Notes: generated from the letters alone by a model not told the origin. A DNA stretch of 64,000 bases from Lentzea albida (GCF_900111005.1 NZ_FOFV01000009.1:124001-188000); one strand, 5' to 3'. Shown: positions 18,046 to 26,916, numbered from the stretch's first letter. Made by a program: numbers and translations.

Positions 18046-19261
18046 CCAGCACCACGGCGTCGGCGGCCGGCAGGTCGAGCTGGGGCGGCACCGGTTCGCC
18101 GCGCAGCGTCACGAGGCCCGGCGGAGGCGTCAGCAGCACGGACGTCTTCGTCGGGTTCACGGCCACCCAGCCGTTCGAGTAGCGGCGGTTCCACACCCCG
18201 CTCGGCAGCCGGTTCGCCGTCTCGACCGCCTCGCCGAGCCGCGCGTCCTGGTACGTCGACCAGTACGGGTTCTTGTAGTCGGGCTGGGCCCTGGTCCAGC
18301 AGGTGTGCGGGCTCGCGAGGAGCGCGGCCGAGGCGTACCCGACCCGCTCCTCCCTGTCCGACTTCGTGTGCGTGATCAGCAGCAGCCACGACTCGCCGAG
18401 CGCGGCCTGGGCGCGCTGCTCCTTGAACTGGTTGCCCTGGAACGTGATCAGCTCGCCGGTGCCGTCGTCGCCCCGCAGGCCGAAGTTCTCCTCCATCGCG
18501 CCCGCGTACCGGGAGTGCGCCGACCACCGCCCCGGTGTCAGCTGCGACTCCGAGACGTTGGGGACGAGCATCTTCCCCGCCTTCTCCAGGGCGTCGCCGG
18601 TCAGTTCGAGCATGCCGTCGAGGCCGTCGCGCAGCAGCCGGTCCGAGCCCGCGGCGTCGGCGGTGCCCGCGATCACGGACGACGAGTAGTACTTGAGGGA
18701 GCTGAAGTCGTTGTCCGCCAGCACGCCGTCCCAGCCCTCGCGCAGCACCTCGCTGACCACGGCGTCCGCCCAGGCCTTCTGGTAGGCCGGGTCCCACACC
18801 GTCATCTGCCAGTGCTTCGGGTAGCCGTTCCACTCGATGCGCTGCCCGAGCGTGCTGATCGCGAACCACCCCGGCGTGCGCTCCGCGGCGTTGTACCCGA
18901 TCCCGGTCGGCAGGTACTGGGCGTCGCGGTCGCCCTCGACCGCGCCGCTGTAGTTGCGGGTGCTGGAGAAGTCCTTGTACACCAGAACCTTGACCTCGGG
19001 GTTGAGCTCGTGGAGCTTCCGCATGGCGGCCGTCTCCCACGCGTTGAGCACCACGACGTCGTAGTGCTTCGCGGCGGCTCTGATCTCCCACGCCGAGGGC
19101 GAGTCGCCGATGCCGTACCACCAGGCGCAGGGGGCCAGGGCCTTCGGGATCGGCCCCGTGATGATCGGGTCCGACTCGGCGGCGCTGACCGCACATGCAC
19201 TCGAAAGAAGTACGAAGGCGACAACGGCGAATCGACGAATCAGCGATTTCTCCGACAACAC
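18026..19261 (-). CDS. Secreted GHL15-like putative glycoside hydrolase (lipoprotein)
   Basis: The 411-residue protein has a signal sequence ending in a lipobox-like LLSSAC (about 18-23), so it is probably anchored to the outer face of the membrane. The mature part looks like a TIM-barrel of the hypothetical GHL15 family: KVLVYKDFSSTRNY, a WDGVLADNDFSS strand with acidic candidates, and LLLITHTKSD. It probably trims or releases the polymer made by the surrounding locus. Its start overlaps the end of the sugar-transferase gene by 22 bases, so the two form one minus-strand unit. Confidence 0.7.
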   Translation of the reverse strand: MLSEKSLIRRFAVVAFVLLSSACAVSAAESDPIITGPIPKALAPCAWWYGIGDSPSAWEIRAAAKHYDVVVLNAWETAAMRKLHELNPEVKVLVYKDFSSTRNYSGAVEGDRDAQYLPTGIGYNAAERTPGWFAISTLGQRIEWNGYPKHWQMTVWDPAYQKAWADAVVSEVLREGWDGVLADNDFSSLKYYSSSVIAGTADAAGSDRLLRDGLDGMLELTGDALEKAGKMLVPNVSESQLTPGRWSAHSRYAGAMEENFGLRGDDGTGELITFQGNQFKEQRAQAALGESWLLLITHTKSDREERVGYASAALLASPHTCWTRAQPDYKNPYWSTYQDARLGEAVETANRLPSGVWNRRYSNGWVAVNPTKTSVLLTPPPGLVTLRGEPVPPQLDLPAADAVVLVNGPRR

Positions 19262-20682
19262 AACTCACCCGCTGTCATCAGTAGAATCCTCAGGTCAAGC
19301 CACAACGACCAATTCGCGATGTAGTAGTTGTCGTACCGAGACCTGTCGGCGATGGAAGTGTCACCTCGCAGTCCGTGCACCTGAGCGAGTCCCGTCAAGC
19401 CGGTCGGAACGCGATGGCGCGCCCAATATAGCTCGTGAATAGCGGAAAACTCGCGAACGAAACCGGGACGCTCCGGGCGCGGCCCGACGACGCACATGTC
19501 GCCGCGCAGCACGTTCCACAACTGGGGCAGCTCGTCGAGCGACGTGCGGCGCAGGAACCGGCCGACCGGCCCGACCCGCGAGTCGCCGACGACCGACCAC
19601 GTGGACTGCGAGTCGTCCTCACCGGTCTGCCGGACGCTGCGGATCTTGTAGAGCGTGAACGTGCGGTCGTCCATGCCCACGCGGACCTGCCGGAAGAACA
19701 GCGGCCGGCCGCTCTCGACCAGCACCGCTAGCGCGCACAGCCCGATCACCGGCGAGAGCACGACCAGCGCGAACGCCGCCAGCACGAGGTCGGCGGCGCG
19801 CTTGATCCACCAGGTCGGCCTGCTGGTCGGCGCGGTGCCGAGGCGCATCAGCGGGTAGCTGCGCAGCCGTTCGATGCCGGGGCCGTCCGGGTGCAGCTCG
19901 TACATGCGGGGCACGACGAGCGTCGAGCAGCCGAGCCGGTGCGCGGTGATCGCGGCCTCGACCAGCGGTGAGTCGCGGGTGTGGGAGAACGCGAGCACGA
20001 CGGTGCCCGCCTTGAGCCGGACGATCGCGTCCGCCAGGTCGCCCTCGACCACCTCGAGCAGCGGTGGCCGCCGGTCGGGGTCGGGGCCCGAGTCGGCGAA
20101 CGCGACGGGCCGCAGGCCGAACTGGGGGTGCTCCAGCATGGTCTTGGCGAGGTTCACGCCGACCTCGCCCGCGCCGACGATGATCGTGCGGTCGCAGCGG
20201 TCGAACCGGCGCCGGCACCACCGCCCAAACGCGAAGACCGCCCACCTCACGGGCTCGATGACCAGCGCGAACTCGATCATCGCCCACTGCACGGCGGAGA
20301 GGGCGACCTGGTCGGAGCCGCTGACCAGGCTCGCGCCGGACAGCAGCGCGAAGGCCAGCGCGGTGCTCGCGGCGGACCGGGGCAGGTCCTGCAGCCACGA
20401 CAGCCACAGCCGCCGCCGGTAGAGCCGCCACGTCCCCCTGATCGTGACCACCGAGGCCACGACCGCGGTGCTCCAGCCCCACCCCAGGTCGTGCCGCACG
20501 CACACCAGGGCGAGCGCCGCGAGGTCCGCGAAGGCGAGCAGGACAGCGACCGCGTTCACCCGGCTGAGCACGTCGCGGCCCACCGAGGACGGCTTGAGGG
20601 GCCGTTGCGCGGGCCGCAGGAGCTCAGCCTCGTGGGTGAGGAGCGGGTCTGCTGGAACGGCAACCGCCGAGAATCGCCTCAT
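19240..20682 (-). CDS. Polyprenyl-phosphate glycosylphosphotransferase (priming sugar transferase)
   Basis: The 480-residue enzyme has N-terminal hydrophobic helices and a Rossmann-like middle (IIVGAGEVGVNLAKTM). The C-terminal bacterial sugar transferase domain starts near residue 290 with IKRAADLVLAAFALVVLSPV and contains LFFRQVRVGMDDRTFTLYKI and GPRPERPGF. It transfers a sugar-1-phosphate to undecaprenyl phosphate and so starts repeat-unit synthesis. The divergent GT2 gene starts 238 bases away. This is probably the initiating enzyme for the whole locus from 7083 to 24013. Confidence 0.9.
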   Translation of the reverse strand: MRRFSAVAVPADPLLTHEAELLRPAQRPLKPSSVGRDVLSRVNAVAVLLAFADLAALALVCVRHDLGWGWSTAVVASVVTIRGTWRLYRRRLWLSWLQDLPRSAASTALAFALLSGASLVSGSDQVALSAVQWAMIEFALVIEPVRWAVFAFGRWCRRRFDRCDRTIIVGAGEVGVNLAKTMLEHPQFGLRPVAFADSGPDPDRRPPLLEVVEGDLADAIVRLKAGTVVLAFSHTRDSPLVEAAITAHRLGCSTLVVPRMYELHPDGPGIERLRSYPLMRLGTAPTSRPTWWIKRAADLVLAAFALVVLSPVIGLCALAVLVESGRPLFFRQVRVGMDDRTFTLYKIRSVRQTGEDDSQSTWSVVGDSRVGPVGRFLRRTSLDELPQLWNVLRGDMCVVGPRPERPGFVREFSAIHELYWARHRVPTGLTGLAQVHGLRGDTSIADRSRYDNYYIANWSLWLDLRILLMTAGELCCRRNR

Positions 20683-20919
20683 GGAAGATCATCCGATCGA
20701 AGGAGTTAGAGCCGCGAGAGTGCACGAAAGAGTGAATGAGCGCTGAGAAATCATCTCTTCAGGTATCAATATCCCTCTTCGGTGTCACGCGTGAACGCGA
20801 ATGGTGAGGTTTCGACGTTGTTCCTGCCCTGAACTCACCCAGGGCCGCCTCCAAGCTTTAGCACGCGGTGTCAATAATTCACGCCACCAACCACGAGCCA
20901 CCGAAGAGGGGGCGCCAGA
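20683..20919. promoter_or_regulatory. AT-richer divergent promoter region
   Basis: These 237 bases separate the sugar-transferase unit (minus) from the GT2/FAD/lysyl-oxidase unit (plus). The stretch around 20740-20780 is clearly more AT-rich than its surroundings, as expected for a promoter region. I cannot assign -35/-10 boxes with confidence. Confidence 0.4.
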
Positions 20920-21744
20920 GTGAGAGTCGACGAACACGGCATCCGGCATTCGGCCGGTGAGCCCGTCGCCATCGTGCAGAAACCGATCAGCACGTGCGGC
21001 GACGTCCACGTCGTCCTGCCCGCCTACAACGAGGCCGTGGCGCTCCCGTCGCTGCTGGCGCGCATCGCGGGCACCGACCTCGCCCCCCGGATCACGGTGT
21101 GGGTCGTCGACGACGGCTCGTCCGACGGCACCGGGGCCTGCACGGCGGACGTGCGCGGGCTCGACGTCCGGCTGGTGACGCACCCGGTCAACCTCGGCCT
21201 CGGCCAGGCCGTCCAATCAGGACTGATGGCCGCGCTCGCCGAGGCGGCGCCCGACGACGTCCTGATCGTCATGGACGCCGACGACACGCACGACCCCGGC
21301 GTGTTCCCCGCGATGCTGGCCGAGATCAAGGCCGGCGCGGACGTCGTGATCTGCTCCCGGTTCGTCGCGGGCGGCGACGACTCGACGGCCCCGCAGTGGC
21401 GGCGGCTGCTCTCGCGCGGCGCCCGCGTCGTGTTCGGCAAGGTGCTGCACTTCGACGGCGTCCAGGACTTCACGAGCGGCTTCCGCGCGTACCGGGTGAG
21501 CCTGCTGCGCCGGGCCGCCGCGCACTGGGGCGAGCGCCTGGTCGAGGAACGCGGGTTCGCCTGCATGGTCGAGCTCCTGCTGAAGTTGCGGCACTGCGGT
21601 CCGATCGTCAGCGAGATCCCGCTGCACCTGCGCTACGACCGCAAGCCCGGCGCCAGCAAGCTCCGGCTCGGCCGCACCCTCAAGCAGTACCTGCTCCTGC
21701 TCACGCGTGACCGCCTCGCGCCCGTTCCGTTCCGGAAGCTCTGA
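20920..21744 (+). CDS. Glycosyltransferase family 2 (GT-A)
   Basis: The 274-residue GT2 enzyme has VVLPAYNEAVALPSLL at the start of the catalytic domain, VVDDGSSDGTG for nucleotide binding, and a DxD-type MDADDTHDP. It is DPM1/DPG synthase-like in length and has no clear transmembrane helix, so its acceptor may be polyprenyl phosphate. The start is a GTG preceded by GAGGGGG at somewhat long spacing. Its stop overlaps the start of the flavoprotein gene (TGATG). Confidence 0.85.
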   Translation: MRVDEHGIRHSAGEPVAIVQKPISTCGDVHVVLPAYNEAVALPSLLARIAGTDLAPRITVWVVDDGSSDGTGACTADVRGLDVRLVTHPVNLGLGQAVQSGLMAALAEAAPDDVLIVMDADDTHDPGVFPAMLAEIKAGADVVICSRFVAGGDDSTAPQWRRLLSRGARVVFGKVLHFDGVQDFTSGFRAYRVSLLRRAAAHWGERLVEERGFACMVELLLKLRHCGPIVSEIPLHLRYDRKPGASKLRLGRTLKQYLLLLTRDRLAPVPFRKL

Positions 21745-23078
21745 TGCCCCAGCGCGTTGTCGTCGTCGGCGGGGGCATCTGCGGCCTCGCCACCGCCCAC
21801 CGGCTCGCCCGCGAGGGCCTCGCCGTGACCCTCCTCGAGGCAGGCGACCAGCTCGGTGGCCTCGGCACGTTCTTCACCTCGCAGGGCCGTTCCGTGGAAC
21901 GCTTCTACCACTGCGTGATGCCGACCGACGCGGCCCTGCTGGCGCTGCTGGACGAGGTCGGCCTGCGCGAGAGCGTGGCCTGGAAACCGACCACCATGGG
22001 CATGGTCGTCGAGGGCGAGCACCGCTCGTTCAACTCGGCGCTCGACCTGCTGCGGTTCCGCCCGCTGAGCTTCGCGGACCGGATCCGCTTCGGCGTGGTC
22101 TCGTTGCTGCTGCGCCGGTTGGGCAAGGGCAAGGACCTCGACGACCTGCGCACCGAGGACTGGCTGCGCGGCCTGTACGGCGACAGGATCTGGGAGCTGC
22201 TGCTCGCTCCCCTGTTCGGCGCGAAGTTCGGCTCCGCGTTCGGCGACGTGCCCGCGCTCTACGTGTGGCAGCGCCTGGGCCGCGAGAGCAACGAGTCGGT
22301 GCGCGGCTACCCCGCCGGTGGCTACAAGAGCGTGATCGACGCGCTGAAGGCGTCCATCGAGGCGCACGGCGGCGAGGTCCGCACCTCCGCTCCCGTCGGC
22401 AGGCTGGAGGCGACGGAAGACCGAGTGCTGGTCACGCTGATCGACGGCGAGACGATCGAGGCGGACCACGCGGTCTCCACCGTTCCGCTGCCCGCGTTGC
22501 GGTCCATCGCGGACCCGGACCTCGCGCCGCGGCTGCCGGAGGTCCGGCTGCCCTACCAGGGCGTCGTCAACACGTTGTTCTTCCTGCGCAAGCCGTTGTC
22601 CGGCCACTACTGGGCGCCCGTGATCCGCTCGGGCACGGACTTCGACGGCGTGATCGAGATGACGCCGCTCACCGGCTCGGAGCGCTACGGCGACCGGCAC
22701 CTCGTGTACGTCATGCACTACACGGACCGCGAGTCGGCGTTGTACCGCGAGGACTCGGACAGCATCGCCCGCCGCTGGACCGAGCAGCTGCTGAGCATCC
22801 ATGAGGGACTGACGCCGGACGACGTCGACGAGGTGCGCGTGTTCAAGGCGCCGTTCGTCGAACCGGTTTACCCGCTGGGATATCTCGCGCAGCGCCCGCC
22901 CGTCGAGGTGCCCGGCACCCGGTTGCGGCTCGCCACCACGGCCCACGTCTACCCCAACGTCACGAGCTGGAACTCGAGCGTCGAGCTCTCCAACTCCGTG
23001 ACGGACGCACTCCTGCGCGACGCCAGGAGTTCCTCGACACAGGAGAACACCGCATGGTCAGCAGAATCGGCGCGGTGA
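21744..23078 (+). CDS. FAD-dependent oxidoreductase (UDP-galactopyranose mutase / protoporphyrinogen-oxidase-like)
   Basis: The 444-residue flavoprotein has an N-terminal dinucleotide-binding motif VVVGGGICGLATAHRLA with a following LLEAG acidic end. The sequence SVERFYHCVMPTD and a C-terminal FAD-closing segment (LATTAHVYPNVTSWNSSVE) resemble the amine-oxidase/UGM superfamily found in surface-glycan loci. Some members convert UDP-sugars between ring forms, and others are uncharacterised. It lies between a GT2 and a secreted lysyl oxidase and overlaps both. The reaction cannot be assigned from sequence. Confidence 0.75.
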   Translation: MPQRVVVVGGGICGLATAHRLAREGLAVTLLEAGDQLGGLGTFFTSQGRSVERFYHCVMPTDAALLALLDEVGLRESVAWKPTTMGMVVEGEHRSFNSALDLLRFRPLSFADRIRFGVVSLLLRRLGKGKDLDDLRTEDWLRGLYGDRIWELLLAPLFGAKFGSAFGDVPALYVWQRLGRESNESVRGYPAGGYKSVIDALKASIEAHGGEVRTSAPVGRLEATEDRVLVTLIDGETIEADHAVSTVPLPALRSIADPDLAPRLPEVRLPYQGVVNTLFFLRKPLSGHYWAPVIRSGTDFDGVIEMTPLTGSERYGDRHLVYVMHYTDRESALYREDSDSIARRWTEQLLSIHEGLTPDDVDEVRVFKAPFVEPVYPLGYLAQRPPVEVPGTRLRLATTAHVYPNVTSWNSSVELSNSVTDALLRDARSSSTQENTAWSAESAR

Positions 23079-24013
23079 TCGCAGCACTGACGATCACCGC
23101 GGTCAACTTGGTCTCCTCCCAGCACGTCCAGGCCGATCCGGCACCGCTGCTGCCCGACCTCCGCCAGGCGCCCATCGGCTGTCCCGGCGGGCACGACGGC
23201 GCGCCGCTGCTGTGCCGCGCCTGGGACGTCTGCCTCGTGGAGGACGCCTCGGCGCCGCGCGGCAAGTGCATGAACCGCGGTGGTGGCAGGGCCCAGGCCG
23301 TGCGCCTGCGGTTCACCACCTCGATCGACAACGTGGGCGACGGCCCGTTGCTGCTGCACGCGCACCGCGACAGCACCGCCACCCCGACGATGAACGTGCG
23401 CCAGGCGGTTCAGTCCGGTGTGGACGGTTCGATCGCCGGGTCGTACAACGAGGCCGGGCGCGAGACCCGTTCCAGCGCCTACTACGAGCCCGCGCCCACG
23501 CACACGCACTGGCACCTGCTCAACTTCGAGTACTTCCAGCTGCGCACGCCCGACGGCGGCGTGGTCGTGACGGACCGCAAGAACGGTTTCTGCATCGGCG
23601 ACCGGTACACGGTGTCCGACGACCTGGAGCACCGGCCGTCCGACCCGGAGAGCCCGGAAGGCAAGCTGGCACAACGGCTTCGCGGTCACATGTGCGAGCA
23701 CCACAACCCGTCCGCACTGGACGTGATGTTCGGGATCTCGGTCGGGTCGGGCGACGACTACAAGCACGAGGTCGACTTCCAGTGGCTGGACCTCACGAAC
23801 GTGAAGTCCGGCACCTACGACGTCGTGAACGTGGTGAACGCCGACCGCGCGTTGCTGGAGAAGAACTACGACAACAACGCGGCGTCGATCGCGATCTCGG
23901 TGCAGTGGCCGGGAGGCGCGGTGAACCCGCCCGCCACGATCGACGAGGCCCCTTCGGTGCGCATGATCCGCAGTTGCCCCGGCAAAGCGCGGTGTGCGAA
24001 GTCGCGCGGCTGA
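23054..24013 (+). CDS. Secreted lysyl-oxidase-like copper amine oxidase
   Basis: The 319-residue protein has an N-terminal signal peptide (about 1-27) and the copper-binding H150-T-H152-W-H154 motif of the lysyl oxidase family. Several cysteines (C43, C54, C60, C72 and later) probably form disulphides outside the cell. Lysyl oxidases turn lysine side chains into aldehydes that crosslink polymers. In a polysaccharide locus it might crosslink surface protein or amino-sugar-containing glycan. The start has a GGAG eight bases upstream and lies within the end of the flavoprotein gene. A strong terminator follows. Confidence 0.85.
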   Translation: MVSRIGAVIAALTITAVNLVSSQHVQADPAPLLPDLRQAPIGCPGGHDGAPLLCRAWDVCLVEDASAPRGKCMNRGGGRAQAVRLRFTTSIDNVGDGPLLLHAHRDSTATPTMNVRQAVQSGVDGSIAGSYNEAGRETRSSAYYEPAPTHTHWHLLNFEYFQLRTPDGGVVVTDRKNGFCIGDRYTVSDDLEHRPSDPESPEGKLAQRLRGHMCEHHNPSALDVMFGISVGSGDDYKHEVDFQWLDLTNVKSGTYDVVNVVNADRALLEKNYDNNAASIAISVQWPGGAVNPPATIDEAPSVRMIRSCPGKARCAKSRG

Positions 24014-24033
24014 TCAGTTCCGAAACAACCCCG

Positions 24034-24074
24034 AACGGGGGTGTTCGCTCCGGCGGACACCCCCGTTTTCTTTT
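24034..24074 (+). terminator. Intrinsic terminator after the lysyl oxidase gene
   Basis: A perfect 11-bp stem AACGGGGGTGT/ACACCCCCGTT (24034-24044 with 24057-24067) has a 12-base loop and is followed by TTCTTTT. This is a textbook rho-independent terminator. Confidence 0.9.
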
Positions 24075-24270
24075 GTACCGGGACAAACGGGCGGGATGCG
24101 GGTCTCGCTACCATATCGGCCGCCAATGGCACAAACCTTACTCTGCGAAACCGACATCAGGTGCACATAGCACACCCATACGCGCAGACGCAATTGCGCT
24201 CAATGGCAGGCTCAAACAACCGAGTCAATAGACCGAGTGGTGCAATCTTCATCACAGTGGAGAGTGTCGT

Positions 24271-24363
24271 ATGCAACCCCCTTGGCTCTTGACCTGGGCA
24301 TGTGGCCGCTTGAGAGAATTCACGGTGCGATTCCACCCCGTCAGGGATTGCAAGCCGACCTGA
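24271..24363 (+). CDS. Candidate upstream leader ORF with two Trp codons
   Basis: A 30-residue ORF starts at ATG 24271, with GGAGAG about eight bases upstream, and begins MQPPWLLTWACGRLREF, so Trp codons are the fifth and ninth. It ends with TGA at 24361-24363, inside the left arm of a hairpin that covers part of the prenyltransferase ribosome binding site. This layout is like a translational attenuator that senses charged tRNA-Trp. Two Trp in thirty residues is suggestive but not proof; the ORF could be chance. Confidence 0.35.
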   Translation: MQPPWLLTWACGRLREFTVRFHPVRDCKPT

Positions 24364-24380
24364 TTCCCCGGCCGATCAGG
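24359..24380 (+). promoter_or_regulatory. Small hairpin covering the prenyltransferase ribosome binding site
   Basis: CCTGAT (24359-24364) can pair with ATCAGG (24375-24380) around a 10-base loop, burying part of the AGGAG that should serve the TTG start at 24392. The left arm contains the stop codon of the Trp-containing leader ORF, so a ribosome there would open the hairpin. The rest of 24075-24270 shows no gene or clear structure and presumably holds the promoter. Confidence 0.35.
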
Positions 24381-24391
24381 AGTGCCCCATC

Positions 24392-25486
24392 TTGAGCGCG
24401 CCATCCGTCTCGTTGCACGATTTCGCCATCGGACAACTACACGACCTGCTTCGCGCTGTCGGTTTAACGAACTCAGCCGAAAGCGCGACAAAACTGCTGG
24501 GTGAAGCATTAGGCCCCGGTTCCCGGCTTCCCCTCTCCGCGGTTCCCCATTGGCCCTCATCGGTCGCCGACGACCACACCCCGGTCGAATTCTCGGTGGC
24601 TTTGGCTCAAAACGAACCCCCCGCCGTGCGCATGATCATCGAGTCGCTCGCCGAGCGGCCCGGCCGGCAGGCCAACGTCACCGCCGCGCTGCGGGTGCTC
24701 GACGGGCTGGCCGAACGGCACCAGGTGCGGCTGCGGCAGCTCGACCTGGTCCGCGACCTGTTCCTTCCCGAGGACCCGCAGGGCGCGTTCGCGTTCTGGT
24801 ACTCGCTGATCGTCGGGCCGGGTGCGCCTCCCGCCGTCAAGGTCTACCTCAACCCCGACGTGCGCGGCCGTGAGAGCGCGACCGCACTGGTCGGCGAGGC
24901 GTTGTCCCGCCTCGGCCTGAGCGCGGCCCTGCCGGCCGTGCGGGAGCACGCGCTGCGGCGGGAGGGACTCGACCGGTTCTCCTTCTTCGCCCTCGACCTC
25001 ATGGACGAGAACCGGGCGCGGGTGAAGACCTACGTCGCGCACGACGACGCCGTGGTCGCGGACGTGGTGCGCGCCGCGGCGGCGGTGCCCGAGGTCGACC
25101 CGGTGATCCTCGCCGACGTCTGCGAGCTCGCCTGCGGCGGCACGGGGCCGTTCTCCCGGCGTCCGCTGATGTCGAGCTACACCTTCCTGTCCGGCGACAC
25201 GGAACGGCCCAGCGGCTACTCCCTCTACATCCCGGTGCGGGACTACGTGCAGGACGACCTGGAGGCGTGCGAGCGCGTCCTGGCGATCATGGCCAGGTGC
25301 GGGCTCGACACGACGCCGTTCGTGATGGCGCTGGCGAGCCTCGTCCAGCGCCCGCTCGGGGACGGCGTCGGCCTGATCGCCCACGTGTCGCTGCGGCTCG
25401 GCAGACCGAAGCCCGGTGTCTCGGTCTACCTGTCGTCGGAGGCGTACGACGTCACGCCGCCCCGCACCAAAGCACTATCCGCTTAG
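24392..25486 (+). CDS. Tryptophan dimethylallyltransferase-type aromatic prenyltransferase (ABBA/DMATS)
   Basis: The 364-residue protein matches bacterial indole prenyltransferases in length and pattern: AFWYSLIVGPGAPPAVKVYL, then RVKTYVAHDD and a C-terminal GYSLYIPVRDYV and VSVYLSSEAY, the repeated beta strands of the ABBA barrel. Such enzymes transfer dimethylallyl from its diphosphate to the indole ring of tryptophan and lack a DDxxD motif, as here. The TTG start is preceded by AGGAG about ten bases away. The tryptophanase gene 25 bases downstream supports tryptophan as substrate, as in the IptA/IptB pair of Streptomyces. Regioselectivity (C4 to C7) is unknown. Confidence 0.85.
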   Translation: MSAPSVSLHDFAIGQLHDLLRAVGLTNSAESATKLLGEALGPGSRLPLSAVPHWPSSVADDHTPVEFSVALAQNEPPAVRMIIESLAERPGRQANVTAALRVLDGLAERHQVRLRQLDLVRDLFLPEDPQGAFAFWYSLIVGPGAPPAVKVYLNPDVRGRESATALVGEALSRLGLSAALPAVREHALRREGLDRFSFFALDLMDENRARVKTYVAHDDAVVADVVRAAAAVPEVDPVILADVCELACGGTGPFSRRPLMSSYTFLSGDTERPSGYSLYIPVRDYVQDDLEACERVLAIMARCGLDTTPFVMALASLVQRPLGDGVGLIAHVSLRLGRPKPGVSVYLSSEAYDVTPPRTKALSA

Positions 25487-25510
25487 CGCTGCACCAGAAA
25501 GGCCACCGCC

Positions 25511-26872
25511 GTGGAGCCGTACCGCATCAAGGTCGTCGAGCCCATTCCCATCACCACCCGTGAACACCGGGAACGCCGCTACTCCGAGGCCGGGTACAAC
25601 CAGTTCAACCTGACGGCGGAAGACGTCACGATCGACCTGCTGAGCGATTCCGGCACCGGCGCGTTGTCGGCGGAACAGCAGGCCGCCGGCATGCGCGGCG
25701 ACGAGACGTACGCGGGCTCGCGCTCCTGGTTCCGGTTCCGCGAGGTGGCCTCGGACCTCACGGGGTACGAGCACATCCTGCCCGTGCACCAGGGCCGCGC
25801 CGCCGAACGCATCCTGTTCAGCGCGTTGCTCAAACCCGGGCAGATCTCGGTCAGCAACACGCACTTCGACACCACCCGCGCGAACGTGGAACTGGCGGGC
25901 GGCGTGGTCCGCGACCTCCCGTCACCGGCCTTCGCCGACTTCGACAGCGACGTGCCGTTCAAGGGCGACATCGACCTCGTCGCACTGGAGGCGTTGCTGG
26001 ACGGGCCCGAGGACGTCGGCCTGGTGCTCATCACGATCACCAACAACGGCGGCGGCGGCCAGCCGGTGTCGATGGCCAACCTCGAGGCGGTGCGCGCGTT
26101 GTGCAGCAAGCACGGCGTGCCGTTCATCCTCGACGCGGCCCGGTTCGCCGAGAACGCGTGGCTCGTGACGCAGCGCGAGGAGCGCTACCGCGGCCACAGC
26201 CCGCGCGAGGTCGCGAAGCTCGCGTTCCGGCTCGCCGACGGGTGCGTGCTGAGCCTGAAGAAGGACGGCATCGTCCACATCGGAGGGATGCTCGCGCTGC
26301 AGGACGCCGATCTGGCCAAGCAGTGCGAACTCCTGCTGATCGCGACCGAGGGGTTCAGCACGTACGGCGGGCTCTCCGGCCGCGACCTCGACATGTGCGC
26401 GCAGGGCCTGGTCGAGGTGACCGACCCGATGTACCTGCGCGAGCGCGCCGACGCCACGGCGTACCTCGCGGACTGCGCGCGTGAGGCCGGTGTGGACAGT
26501 GTGCGGCCGACGGGCGTGCACGCGGTCTACCTCAACGCGGCCAGGCTCCTGCCGCACATCCCGCCGAGCCGGTTCACCGGCCACGCGCTCGCGTCGGAGC
26601 TGTACCTCGCGGGCGGGATCCGGTGCGCCGAGGTCGGTTCGCTCTACCTCGGCGACATCGACCCGTCCGGCGAGCTGCTCACGCCCGCGCCGTTCGAGCT
26701 GGTGCGGCTCGCGATCCCGCGCCGCGTCTACACCCGCAGTCACCTGGAGTACGTGGCGGAGACGCTGGCGGGCATCGCGAAGGACCCGGAGCAGGTGCCC
26801 GGCTACCGGCTCACGGAGGTGCCGCCGATCCTGCGGCCGTTCCGGTGCCGGCTGGAGCAGATCAGGTCGTAG
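25511..26872 (+). CDS. Tryptophanase-like beta-eliminating lyase (PLP)
   Basis: The 453-residue PLP enzyme has the tryptophanase/tyrosine phenol-lyase pattern: SDSGTGALS, GDETYAGSRSW, PVHQGRAAERILF, FILDAARFAENAW, and the PLP-lysine region SLKKDGIVHIGG (K250/K251). It splits tryptophan, or here probably prenylated tryptophan, to the indole plus pyruvate and ammonia. The GTG start has AGAAAGG upstream. Together with the prenyltransferase it would yield a dimethylallyl-indole, as known for IptA/IptB. A hairpin follows the stop. Confidence 0.9.
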   Translation: MEPYRIKVVEPIPITTREHRERRYSEAGYNQFNLTAEDVTIDLLSDSGTGALSAEQQAAGMRGDETYAGSRSWFRFREVASDLTGYEHILPVHQGRAAERILFSALLKPGQISVSNTHFDTTRANVELAGGVVRDLPSPAFADFDSDVPFKGDIDLVALEALLDGPEDVGLVLITITNNGGGGQPVSMANLEAVRALCSKHGVPFILDAARFAENAWLVTQREERYRGHSPREVAKLAFRLADGCVLSLKKDGIVHIGGMLALQDADLAKQCELLLIATEGFSTYGGLSGRDLDMCAQGLVEVTDPMYLRERADATAYLADCAREAGVDSVRPTGVHAVYLNAARLLPHIPPSRFTGHALASELYLAGGIRCAEVGSLYLGDIDPSGELLTPAPFELVRLAIPRRVYTRSHLEYVAETLAGIAKDPEQVPGYRLTEVPPILRPFRCRLEQIRS

Positions 26873-26877
26873 GAACG

Positions 26878-26916
26878 GCTGAAGCCCTTGGTGTGCGGCA
26901 CACCAAGAGCTTCAGC
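26878..26916. terminator. Bidirectional terminator between tryptophanase and conservon
   Basis: A long near-perfect hairpin pairs GCTGAAGC with GCTTCAGC and TTGGTGTG with CACACCAA, with a short internal mismatch and a 3-base loop. It lies between convergent transcription units and can serve both. Confidence 0.8.

Noticed and set aside
24289-24319. TTGACC...GAGAAT as a -35/-10 promoter for the prenyltransferase
   Set aside because: The spacer is about 19 bases and the -10 is weak; it also lies inside the candidate leader ORF. Not strong enough to list.
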